Source: an uncultured Desulfosporosinus sp. (GTDB lineage: Bacteria; Bacillota; Desulfitobacteriia; Desulfitobacteriales; Desulfitobacteriaceae). Taken from it: a DNA stretch of 64,000 bases. The stretch lies in NCBI GenBank assembly GCA_927405585.1, contig CAKMJS010000013.1, positions 53,994-117,993 on the forward strand. The letters run 5' to 3'. A program made the position numbers and the translations under genes. Positions 45,774 to 53,236 of this stretch are shown one piece after another. Below the pieces are notes generated by a model. That model was not told where the DNA came from and did no database searches. It saw only the letters and a program-made list of their open reading frames with translations. Each line of letters starts with the position of its first letter. Within the stretch, counting starts at the first letter, position 1.

Positions 45774-46817
45774 TCATTTGCCTCGACTGTTGAAACCCTT
45801 ACGCGGCATGGGGGTCTTATTTAGGAAATTTACCACAGCTCTCAAATATTCTTTTGGATCTGGGAAATCCCTGGCGTTTATATTGTACATAGCTAAGTCA
45901 ATCACACAGTCTTTCTTCTTTAGCGATTTACGGTCCGGCTCTTTTACTTCACCCAATTTATAAAACTTCAATTTATTCTCCTGAGCTTCGTTTAGAAACC
46001 CTTCTTCAGCCTCTTCATTTAGGGTGAAAAGCAATTCATACTCTCCACATTCCCCTAAGAACAGCAATTCCTCGGGTATGTTAAGGCCTTTAGCTAAGGC
46101 TACCCCGCTCTTCATGTAGAGTAAGTCACTCACAGCAAAACCTGTCCCACTCATCTCCGAAATTGCGTTGAGGGCATTAAAGACCCCATCACTGGTATCA
46201 ATACAGCAGCAGCTATATCGTTTGATGAGCTCTGCCTCTTTACTTCTCAGCTGAAAAGGGTTTTTCCATTGCCCGGTTAAATGATTGACGAAGGAGTTTT
46301 TGGCGTACAGAACTAGAGCAGCTTCAATATTGCCGCCACCGATAGGGCCCGTCAGAAAAATACCATCTCCAACCTTTGCCCCACTCCTTAACATAGGCGG
46401 ACCCTCTAGTTCTCCAATCACTGAACCCGTGTAACGCCAGGTTTTGGAAGTCCCAAAATCCCCACCAATGAATGCTGCCCCGACTTCCTTTAGCACCTGG
46501 GCAAGCCCTTGGGCTAATTTACTGACATAGTCTTGGGACCAGGAATTTCGAATCACCAAGCTGTGCGCATAATACTTAGGAGTCCCACCCGAGGCTAGAA
46601 TGTCGCTGATACAGCCCACTGCCATATTCCAGCCCAGCACGTAGGGGTCCCTATCCCTTAATAAGTCTTCTTCAGAAAACTCGTCCATTGTGTAGAGAAG
46701 GCGCTGTCCATGAAACTGAACTATTTCTGAGTCGGCCTCAAAGAGCTTATTAAGCTGGCTGGCACTCCTAGGCATCTGCTTATTGATCAACTCAATTAAA
46801 TCTTTTTCTTTACTCAT
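45774..46817 (-). CDS. ThiL/AIR-synthase-like kinase
   Basis: About 347 residues with the fold signature of the PurM/ThiL superfamily: TMDEFSEEDLLRDRDPYVLGWNMAVGCISDILASGG in the N-terminal domain (about residues 43-78), then VGDGIFLTGPIGGG and CCIDTSDGVFNAL. The Asp of DTSDG and of CISD would bind Mg-ATP. It is not a normal thiamine-phosphate kinase by context; no thiamine genes are near. It overlaps the lipid kinase gene by a few bases, so it might phosphorylate an intermediate of the cluster. The ATG at 46817 has GAGG six bases upstream. Confidence 0.82.
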   Translation of the reverse strand: MSKEKDLIELINKQMPRSASQLNKLFEADSEIVQFHGQRLLYTMDEFSEEDLLRDRDPYVLGWNMAVGCISDILASGGTPKYYAHSLVIRNSWSQDYVSKLAQGLAQVLKEVGAAFIGGDFGTSKTWRYTGSVIGELEGPPMLRSGAKVGDGIFLTGPIGGGNIEAALVLYAKNSFVNHLTGQWKNPFQLRSKEAELIKRYSCCCIDTSDGVFNALNAISEMSGTGFAVSDLLYMKSGVALAKGLNIPEELLFLGECGEYELLFTLNEEAEEGFLNEAQENKLKFYKLGEVKEPDRKSLKKKDCVIDLAMYNINARDFPDPKEYLRAVVNFLNKTPMPRKGFNSRGK

Positions 46818-47901
46818 CATGAACCTCACATATCAAGTCTAAGGGGTCTAGGGCAGATTCAATCATACAAGGCAGAAACCCTATGGGATCCCCATCAAAC
46901 TCCAATTCTGGATTTATTCGATTGCCGTATACTTCTATCGTTGAGGCATATCGCAGTGACATCGTCTTAGTATCGGCGAACCTCTTCCCGCTGTATAGTT
47001 TTCTAAGGACCCCGAACCAATCAGCGACACCTATCTCCTTGATGATCAGAGCATAAAAGCGATTGTCTCCGGGGTTTAACTGGTTTTTCACCTTAATTCC
47101 TGAGGCTATGTACGTTGTCTTGCCTACGGCAATATTATAAACATTTTCGAGCACCTGCATCTGTCCATCGAGCTTAACCGAGAAGTGATTGGGCCGGTAC
47201 TTAAATAGGGTTTTAATCAGGGAAACAAACGTCCCCGCGTAATCTCCAATATACTTTCTTATCCCACTATTGGCACTCCTGGCGACGAAGGCCCCCAGTC
47301 CAATATTGGCACAGCAAGCAAAATAACTGGTTTGCACATTCGATTGAGAGACTCCCACTTCTTTAATGGGAAGTGGAACCCCATGTTGAGCGATTTCACT
47401 CTCCCTAATCTTGCCTTGCGGCTGGTGAGGTTGTTGCGTCTGTTGAGACTGTTGCGATTGTAGAAGTTGAAGCGGCAGACCTTCCAAGCCCTTGTCATAA
47501 GCACCGGTATAGGTTATTTTGCCAATAGAAATTGCTTGACTCTTTCCGACAAAGACCGTTTTTATGGCCTGCTCGATGTTTAGAGGTATATTGTAGCTCT
47601 TACATAAGTCTGGGCTGGTGCCAGTATGAATGACCCCCAGTTTAGTACTAGAAATCCGCCTGCCCGTAGCATCATAAAATCCATTAATTACCCTGTTAAT
47701 CGTTCCGTCTCCTCCGACCGCGACGATAATTTTATAACCCTTATGGTTTCCCTCGACGGATAAGGTATAGGCATCTTCCAAGGAATCTGTTAGCTTATAG
47801 TCAAAGTCAAGCTTGTTTTGATGAAAGATAGCTATGATTTTCTCAACCTTTTCCTGGCTTCCCCCGCCAGAACCAGGATTCATAATTAAGAAATACTTCA
47901 T
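46810..47901 (-). CDS. Diacylglycerol/sphingosine-kinase-family lipid kinase
   Basis: A 363-residue protein of the DAGK catalytic family. NPGSGGG (8-14), AVGGDGTINRVINGF (61-75) and HTGTSPDLC (92-100) form the ATP site, and CANIGLGAFVARSAN starts the second domain. A Gln/Pro/His-rich insertion (about 135-188, with QSQQSQQTQQPHQPQ) interrupts the domain; I do not know it from the family. It should phosphorylate a lipid alcohol at the membrane. Its ATG overlaps the stop codon of the alpha-oxoamine synthase (ATGA), so the two are translationally coupled. Confidence 0.88.
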   Translation of the reverse strand: MKYFLIMNPGSGGGSQEKVEKIIAIFHQNKLDFDYKLTDSLEDAYTLSVEGNHKGYKIIVAVGGDGTINRVINGFYDATGRRISSTKLGVIHTGTSPDLCKSYNIPLNIEQAIKTVFVGKSQAISIGKITYTGAYDKGLEGLPLQLLQSQQSQQTQQPHQPQGKIRESEIAQHGVPLPIKEVGVSQSNVQTSYFACCANIGLGAFVARSANSGIRKYIGDYAGTFVSLIKTLFKYRPNHFSVKLDGQMQVLENVYNIAVGKTTYIASGIKVKNQLNPGDNRFYALIIKEIGVADWFGVLRKLYSGKRFADTKTMSLRYASTIEVYGNRINPELEFDGDPIGFLPCMIESALDPLDLICEVHDE

Positions 47902-49073
47902 GAGCGTCCGATCCTTTTGATTATTTCCGCTACTTCGGCAACCGTCTCCTGCCTGAGATTAGCTCCAGCAATTAACCTAACCCTGCCATCACCGACTGGT
48001 ACGGAGGGCTCAATAAACGCCGTGCAAAGAATTCCCTGTTCATAAAGCTTCTTAGCTAGGATAAACGTCGACTCTTTACTTCCGGATTGAATGGAATTTA
48101 TTGGGGCCTCACTAGCCGCCAATGTAAAGCCCCCCTCAATGAGACTTTCATAAATGGCCTGTTGATAGGTCACCAGCCTCTGCTTAATCACACCGAACTC
48201 AGATTGAATAATACTCAGAACTGCCTCAGTACCCGCCAAGACTGACGGCGTAAGAGCGGTCGAATAAACAAGATGGGGGCAGTAATATTTCAGATAATCG
48301 ATAAGCCCTTTCTTACCGCTGATCATCCCACCTGAATTTGCCAGTGCCTTTCCTAAAGACGCCGTATAAATCCCTTGGTAGCCTTCAATTCTCTGCTCTT
48401 CCAAGATTCCTCGGCCTGATTTTCCCAACACTCCGATACCGTGTGAATCATCAATGATCGGCAGAGCGCGATAGGTCTCACACAATTGCACGATTTCCTT
48501 AAATGGCGCAAGACTACCCTCTGTGGAAAACACAGACTCTGTCACGACAAAGACCTGCCTATATCCTCTGGAACGCTGCAAAATCCCTTCAAGATGCTCC
48601 AAATTATTATGTAGAAAGGGCCTAATTTTACTGCCGGCAGCTTTAATTCCCTGAATCAAGGAAGAATGAGCATAACGATCGACTATGATCAGGTCCTGGG
48701 GGCCAGCAATGCTACTAAATAAGCCATTGTTAGCCTGGTAACACGACGGCAGAATGATGGCTTCCTCTAGACCAACAAAGCTTGCGAGCTTTTCTTCTAG
48801 CCTTTGATACAAATCAAGGTAGCCTGTGGCAATGGGCGTGCCACAGAGGGATACCCCATACTTTTGAACTGCTTCTATCGCAGCTTGTTTCACCCTGCTG
48901 TCTGTCGCTAGACCCAAATAGTTATTGGAGGCTAGGTCAATCATCTCATGTCCGTTCACCTGAATTTTCTCATCCAATCCGGAGTCAATCCTTAAATAAT
49001 AGGGATTATGCCCCGTACCCACCGCAAGGCTCTCATCCAAACTAAATCGCTTATAAAACTCTCTCAGTTCCAT
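47898..49073 (-). CDS. Alpha-oxoamine synthase (KBL/BioF/serine palmitoyltransferase family)
   Basis: A 391-residue PLP enzyme that decarboxylatively condenses an amino acid with an acyl thioester. IDLASNNYLGLATDSR is the family start, H136 (RYAHSSL), DDSHGIG (208-214) and the PLP lysine K242 (TASLGKALANSGG) are all in place. Candidates are BioF, KBL, SPT or CqsA-like. An adjacent acyl carrier protein 10 bases upstream and a lipid kinase downstream favour condensation of an acyl-ACP, as in bacterial serine palmitoyltransferases, over biotin synthesis, for which no bio genes are present. GGAG lies before the ATG. Confidence 0.9.
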   Translation of the reverse strand: MELREFYKRFSLDESLAVGTGHNPYYLRIDSGLDEKIQVNGHEMIDLASNNYLGLATDSRVKQAAIEAVQKYGVSLCGTPIATGYLDLYQRLEEKLASFVGLEEAIILPSCYQANNGLFSSIAGPQDLIIVDRYAHSSLIQGIKAAGSKIRPFLHNNLEHLEGILQRSRGYRQVFVVTESVFSTEGSLAPFKEIVQLCETYRALPIIDDSHGIGVLGKSGRGILEEQRIEGYQGIYTASLGKALANSGGMISGKKGLIDYLKYYCPHLVYSTALTPSVLAGTEAVLSIIQSEFGVIKQRLVTYQQAIYESLIEGGFTLAASEAPINSIQSGSKESTFILAKKLYEQGILCTAFIEPSVPVGDGRVRLIAGANLRQETVAEVAEIIKRIGRS

Positions 49074-49082
49074 TTTTTCTCC

Positions 49083-49313
49083 TCATATACCCCTAGCTCG
49101 CATTTTGACAGCAATATCGTTGACAGTAATCACATCAAGAAAATCGTCTTCCTCAATAGTTATGGAGAATTCATCCTCTAAGCCTGAAAGAATCATTAAG
49201 AGGTCTAAGGAATCCACCTTCAAGTCCTCCCGCAGGTGGCTCTCAAGGGTTATCTCTGGCCTTTTTTCTAGAGCACCCTGTATCGTGCGGATGATCCGTT
49301 CTTCTAAATTCAT
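49083..49313 (-). CDS. Dedicated acyl carrier protein
   Basis: A 76-residue acidic helical protein with the phosphopantetheine site DSLDLLM (Ser35). Because it is encoded between the reductase and alpha-oxoamine synthase genes rather than with fab genes, it is most likely a dedicated carrier for this cluster. The ATG at 49313 has GGAGGAGGG upstream and gives MNLEERIIRTIQG, a normal ACP start; the longer frame to 49352 overlaps the preceding gene. Confidence 0.92.
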   Translation of the reverse strand: MNLEERIIRTIQGALEKRPEITLESHLREDLKVDSLDLLMILSGLEDEFSITIEEDDFLDVITVNDIAVKMRARGI

Positions 49314-49336
49314 TTCATGCCCTCCTCCCACGTAAA

Positions 49337-49519
49337 TCATCGTTTGTAGCACCGCGTTGGATGGTTTGAATCACACATAATCGCGCAAATATTGCAATTA
49401 ACACACTTTGCCGAATAGTCCTCGTCTCGTTCCAGCTTTTTGACCAGATCTGGTTCACAGATCAAGGGTCTACACAGGCTGATAAAATCCACAAAACCTT
49501 GCTCTAGACACTCCCTCAT
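49337..49519 (-). CDS. C-terminal fragment of the OYE-type reductase (shifted frame)
   Basis: Sixty residues, [26 protein letters not shown] near the start and a cysteine group [11 protein letters not shown] plus a later Cys. These are exactly the last strand, flavin-phosphate helix and Fe-S segment that the preceding reductase lacks. Its ATG overlaps the upstream TGA (ATGA). Either a one-base loss broke one gene, or a -1 frameshift or coupled translation yields both parts. Confidence 0.75.
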   Translation of the reverse strand: MRECLEQGFVDFISLCRPLICEPDLVKKLERDEDYSAKCVNCNICAIMCDSNHPTRCYKR

Positions 49520-50532
49520 TTCAGTTCCTTACGAAAACCGCCGACACTGATTATGGGAATGCCCGTTAAGGCTTTGGCTTGTTTAGCATATTCAAGATTA
49601 TAAGCTGGGGTAAATGGCTTCAGCTTCACCCTCATCAAGCAGTAGCTAAGCGCATTTTGGAGCAAGCCTTGAATCGTCTTGTAATTCTTAAATATCGGGT
49701 TATGCTTTAAGATTACTTTGAGCGGTATATCCCCACGGAAGATATTCAGGGCATTATCCATGGTTCCATAACTGATTTCAATACCATCGACCTTTTGTCC
49801 CTCTAAGAAGCGTATCAGGCTGGCAAACTGTACTGAGGAGAATTTGCAATAATAGTCATCACTTCCGCTTACCTTGACCAACAGGGCAAATTCTGATCCA
49901 CACATCTTTCGGATTTCCTCGATCACCAAGCCTAGGAATCTCGTGCCTATACCGCTCTGCGCGTCGAGGCCAAACTCATCGTTTCTCGTATTAATAGTAG
50001 GTAACAGAAACTGGTGGATTAGGTAGCCATGGGCCGCATGCACCTGGACACCGTCAAATCCAGCTGCTTTAGCATACACTGCGGCTTGTGCAAAACGCTT
50101 GATCAGTGCATACAACTGCTCGGTCGACAACTCATGGGGAGAACCCCCAAAATATAACGATTTCTTAGTCGAGACTCCCCACACTTCCTGCCCTGTTTCT
50201 GCTTTCCGGGTCTGGCGTCCGGTGTGGGCAAGCTGCATAAATATCTTACAGTCGTATTGGTGCACCTCATCGGTTATAGGCAAAAAGTATTCAACCATTT
50301 CCTCACAATCGATTCCCACTTGACCGGGCTGCATTGCTTTTCCTTCGGACGAGATATACGCAAAGCCAGTAATGATTCCACCTACGCCGCCTTCAGCCAA
50401 TTCCTTATACAATCGAAGGTATTCTGGCAGTGGATGTCCTTGAGAATCTGCCATTCCCTCGAAGGTAGCCGATCGAATTAGCCTGTTTTTCAATTGGCAT
50501 TGGCCTAGCATTGCCGATTCAAATAATTTCAT
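49516..50532 (-). CDS. Old-Yellow-Enzyme-family flavin oxidoreductase (frame-broken 3' end)
   Basis: A 338-residue FMN enzyme of the OYE / 2,4-dienoyl-CoA reductase family: [16 protein letters not shown] at the N-terminus, [25 protein letters not shown] with the substrate-binding His pair, and PIISVGGFR at the flavin phosphate. It stops right after GGFRKELK, where homologues go on; the continuation is found in the -1 frame from 49519. It may reduce a double bond in the cluster product. GGGAGGG precedes the ATG, and a 7-bp tandem array lies just upstream. Confidence 0.85.
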   Translation of the reverse strand: MKLFESAMLGQCQLKNRLIRSATFEGMADSQGHPLPEYLRLYKELAEGGVGGIITGFAYISSEGKAMQPGQVGIDCEEMVEYFLPITDEVHQYDCKIFMQLAHTGRQTRKAETGQEVWGVSTKKSLYFGGSPHELSTEQLYALIKRFAQAAVYAKAAGFDGVQVHAAHGYLIHQFLLPTINTRNDEFGLDAQSGIGTRFLGLVIEEIRKMCGSEFALLVKVSGSDDYYCKFSSVQFASLIRFLEGQKVDGIEISYGTMDNALNIFRGDIPLKVILKHNPIFKNYKTIQGLLQNALSYCLMRVKLKPFTPAYNLEYAKQAKALTGIPIISVGGFRKELK

Positions 50533-50546
50533 GACAACCCTCCCTG

Positions 50547-50595
50547 GTCGTAGTTCGTAGTTCGTAGTTCGTAGTTCGTAGTTCGTAGTGCGAAT
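50547..50595. repeat. 7-bp tandem repeat array 3 (TTCGTAG)
   Basis: Seven units in register: GTCGTAG, five perfect TTCGTAG, then TGCGAAT. It is directly 5' of the ribosome site of the OYE gene. Confidence 0.95.
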
Positions 50596-50672
50596 ATTGA
50601 ACCGCTATAAATTTCCGAATAAGTCCTACTAGACTTCGGATGACGTTGCACTTCACCAGAAGCAAGGCTCTT

Positions 50673-51653
50673 CTAGGATTTTGGATCGGTGTGCAGGTCA
50701 AATAGGAAGCCTACAAACATATAAGAAACTAAGAAAAGGATCATCGCCAATTCAGTATTAAATAACGCAATCAGGGTCGCTTGACCGCAGATACAAGCCC
50801 GGAAATTAGCCACCAGAGAATAATAAGTTCTCTCACCCTGTGGGTTTTTGAAGTATAGATAACCTGTCCACACTTCCAAAAAGAGCGTTAATCCCGCGAG
50901 GATGAGGAACATCGTATTGACTCTCGCCTCAATAAGATGATTGAAATAGAGGAACGAAAAGATTACTGCCGGCAGAAACGCCGATATGGCTGCAAGATAC
51001 CGAGATTTTTCGATCCCTAACGAGACGATGATCGTCCGTTTGCCTGCGGCTTTATCCCCTTCATAGTCTTTGAAATAGGTATAAAAGGTCATCAGTCCAT
51101 TCATTATGGCTACCAGGATCAGCACGGACACCCGACTGGACGTAAAATAGGGGGACTCGGTTGGGCCAGCAGCCAGGAAACCAAATACGGTACACATGGA
51201 AATCATCAGCCCAAAGACGATATTACCGAGAATACCATGACCTTTAGCATACTCATAGAGAATGTTTAAGACAATTCCCAAGCTGACTGGAATAAGAGCA
51301 ATGGGTTCGAGATAATTGTAGGTAGTCAGTAACGTCAGACTCAACAGGATTACTGTTAAGGCTAGGGCCTTTCCAGGATTTAGCTCACCTGTCACCATAG
51401 GGCGGTTTGGAGCGTTGATTCTGTCCTCTTTTAAGCCCAGATAGTCATTGATAATCTGGTTTATACCCCAACTGAGAAAGAGCATTATCAGGACTAAGGC
51501 TTTTTTCTCGGTTGACGGAACGAGCTCTACGGTCTGAAGGGGGGATTTAGCAATGTACTCGTAAAAAGCCATACCAATCCAGCCCGCAATCCCGGTGACA
51601 AAAGCATAATATAGTCTCATGGATTTGATATATGCCTTCATGAATTTCAGCAC
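50673..51653 (-). CDS. UbiA-family prenyltransferase-like membrane protein
   Basis: About 326 residues with eight or nine membrane helices. The first Asp-rich motif reads NDYLGLKEDRINAPNRPMVTG, where family members have NDxxDxxxD; the middle Asp is Gly here. The second is KDYEGDKAAGKRTI (DxxxD present). UbiA enzymes join a prenyl chain to an acceptor; the changed motif raises the possibility of an altered donor. The start is unsure: the frame opens at GTG 51668, a GTG at 51653 has GGTGGGG at nine bases, and an ATG at 51641 (MKAYIKSMRLYY) looks like the family start. The open frame overlaps the regulator gene. Confidence 0.85.
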   Translation of the reverse strand: MLKFMKAYIKSMRLYYAFVTGIAGWIGMAFYEYIAKSPLQTVELVPSTEKKALVLIMLFLSWGINQIINDYLGLKEDRINAPNRPMVTGELNPGKALALTVILLSLTLLTTYNYLEPIALIPVSLGIVLNILYEYAKGHGILGNIVFGLMISMCTVFGFLAAGPTESPYFTSSRVSVLILVAIMNGLMTFYTYFKDYEGDKAAGKRTIIVSLGIEKSRYLAAISAFLPAVIFSFLYFNHLIEARVNTMFLILAGLTLFLEVWTGYLYFKNPQGERTYYSLVANFRACICGQATLIALFNTELAMILFLVSYMFVGFLFDLHTDPKS

Positions 51654-51654
51654 T

Positions 51655-52116
51655 TCATCTAACCCCACCCTCTTCTATGAGCTCTTGAACTCTTTTTTTA
51701 ATATAGTCGTAATCAAAGGAAGAACAAATTCTTCGGTCCTGCCCATCTAGAATTCGATAGTGCTCGGAAATCACATTGCGTTGGACTCGAAAACCATCCA
51801 CTAACTTGATATTTACCCACCACACTTTTCCACCCATAGTTTTTTCGTTTCTTTCATAATCGGTAAAGGCTAACGAAAGGATAATATCTTGAGGATCCCC
51901 TCCAAAAGTCATCGCTAGGACCTCACTATTTTTGAAAATACTACATAAGGTAACGGCACCTGCCCAGCCAAGGGTGGATCGGCCTTTTTCTATCTGTACT
52001 AAGGTCTTTTTGGATATCCCCAATATTTCCGCCATTCTATCTTGAGTATAGCTACTTTCATTGCGGATAAGTTTTAATTTTTCAGAAGCTATGTTTATAA
52101 AATCAAGTCTTGTCAT
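51655..52116 (-). CDS. XRE-family regulator of the lipid-like cluster
   Basis: About 153 residues. The N-terminal Cro/CI helix-turn-helix reads YTQDRMAEILGISKKTLVQIEKGRS (about 23-47); the C-terminal part (VWWVNIKLVDGFRVQRNVISEHYRIL) is an unknown domain that could bind a ligand. It is the first gene of the operon that runs through to the radical SAM gene, and the 6-2-6 palindrome at 52136 in its leader suggests autoregulation. ATG at 52116 with AAGGAG about eleven bases upstream. Confidence 0.85.
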   Translation of the reverse strand: MTRLDFINIASEKLKLIRNESSYTQDRMAEILGISKKTLVQIEKGRSTLGWAGAVTLCSIFKNSEVLAMTFGGDPQDIILSLAFTDYERNEKTMGGKVWWVNIKLVDGFRVQRNVISEHYRILDGQDRRICSSFDYDYIKKRVQELIEEGGVR

Positions 52117-52135
52117 ATATGGCAACACTCCTTTG

Positions 52136-52149
52136 GTGTAATTTTACAC
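52136..52149. promoter_or_regulatory. Operator candidate for the XRE regulator
   Basis: GTGTAATTTTACAC, a perfect 6-2-6 inverted repeat, 20 bases upstream of the regulator start, followed by a further TGTGTCA half-site. Divergent AIM24 gene on the other side. Confidence 0.6.
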
Positions 52150-52286
52150 TATTTGTGTCATTTGTAAATACCCTTCTTGTCTTTTCTAATGATTGAATTC
52201 ATGAGTTGTTTGTTATATATTGACTTTACAACCATTTACACAGGATTAATGTTGGAATTTATTATGGGAGAAAGGAGTAGGTTGAA

Positions 52287-52967
52287 TTGTTCAAATTTCA
52301 TGTAGAGGAAGAATTGAGTTGCAAAATTGAAGGCAACGGTAAATTTATTGCTAAAAAAGGTGCAATGGTTGCTTTTAAAGGTAACTTTAAGTTTGACAAG
52401 ATGTTACTAGGCCCAGAAAATGGGGCAGGTGCAATGGGTGCTCTGATTGGTTTGGCTAGACGTAAATTAACGGGCGAAAATATTCAACTTATGACTGTTG
52501 AAGGTTCAGGTACAATCTACTTAGCAATTAATGCTTATCATGTGTCAGTGTTTGAACTTGAACCCGGTGATTGTTTATCGGTTGAAAGCGAAAATCTTCT
52601 CGCCTTCCCAATAGACATTAAATATGATGTGCGATTTATTGGTTCGGGGGTTTTATCTCAGAAAGGTTTAGCGACCACAGTCCTCCACAACACCACAAAC
52701 CAACTCCAGCAAGTTGCCGTTATAACGGATGGTAATCCACTGATGCTTGAAGGGCCTTGTGTTGTTGACCCTGATGCGTTAGTAGCCTGGACAAGTTCTC
52801 CTAACGGAGGTGGTGACCCTAGTGTTGCCACGAATAACTTCAGCTGGAAAACAGTCATCGGTCAAACCTCTGGTGAATCCTATCAATTCCAATTTAGTCA
52901 ACCGAACCAATTGGTTCTCGTTCAACCCTCTGAAAGATTATCTGGCTTAAAGGTTAGAGTCGATTAA
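52287..52967 (+). CDS. AIM24 family protein
   Basis: A 226-residue beta-rich protein of the AIM24/TraT-like family, of unknown biochemical role in bacteria. Seen are KIEGNGKFIAKKGAMVAFKG near the N-terminus, then GSGTIYLAINAYHVSVFEL and the late GGGDPSVATNN before a final LVLVQPSERL. No signal peptide or membrane helix. TTG start nine bases after AAAGGAG. It is divergent from the lipid-like operon and ends before a strong hairpin. Confidence 0.88.
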   Translation: MFKFHVEEELSCKIEGNGKFIAKKGAMVAFKGNFKFDKMLLGPENGAGAMGALIGLARRKLTGENIQLMTVEGSGTIYLAINAYHVSVFELEPGDCLSVESENLLAFPIDIKYDVRFIGSGVLSQKGLATTVLHNTTNQLQQVAVITDGNPLMLEGPCVVDPDALVAWTSSPNGGGDPSVATNNFSWKTVIGQTSGESYQFQFSQPNQLVLVQPSERLSGLKVRVD

Positions 52968-53109
52968 TCAAGAAAAAATCTCAAGGATCTGAGCAAAACC
53001 CCTTCATCATGTTCACAACTGGAATTTATATTCGAAAGTCGATGACGGTAACCTCCTTCGCCTGACTGGTTTGGATATGCCAGCACCTGGAATATCAACA
53101 GGAACGAGC

Positions 53110-53160
53110 CAAGAGCCTTTCACTCACTAGATTTTGAAGTGAGTGAAAGGCTCTTGTTCT
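53110..53160 (+). terminator. Terminator of the AIM24 gene
   Basis: A perfect 19-bp stem (CAAGAGCCTTTCACTCACT with its complement) with a 9-base loop, then TTCTTGC; the T-run is weak but the stem is long. Confidence 0.75.
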
Positions 53161-53236
53161 TGCAACCGAATATGTAGGGTTGTACCACTGTGGTATAATT
53201 AGTAATATTAAGGACTCTGCCGTTACTGAATAACGG

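Noticed and set aside
47898..49073. Reading the alpha-oxoamine synthase as a biotin enzyme (BioF)
   Set aside because: No other biotin genes nearby, and a dedicated ACP plus lipid kinase adjoin it; the family alone does not decide, so it is left open.
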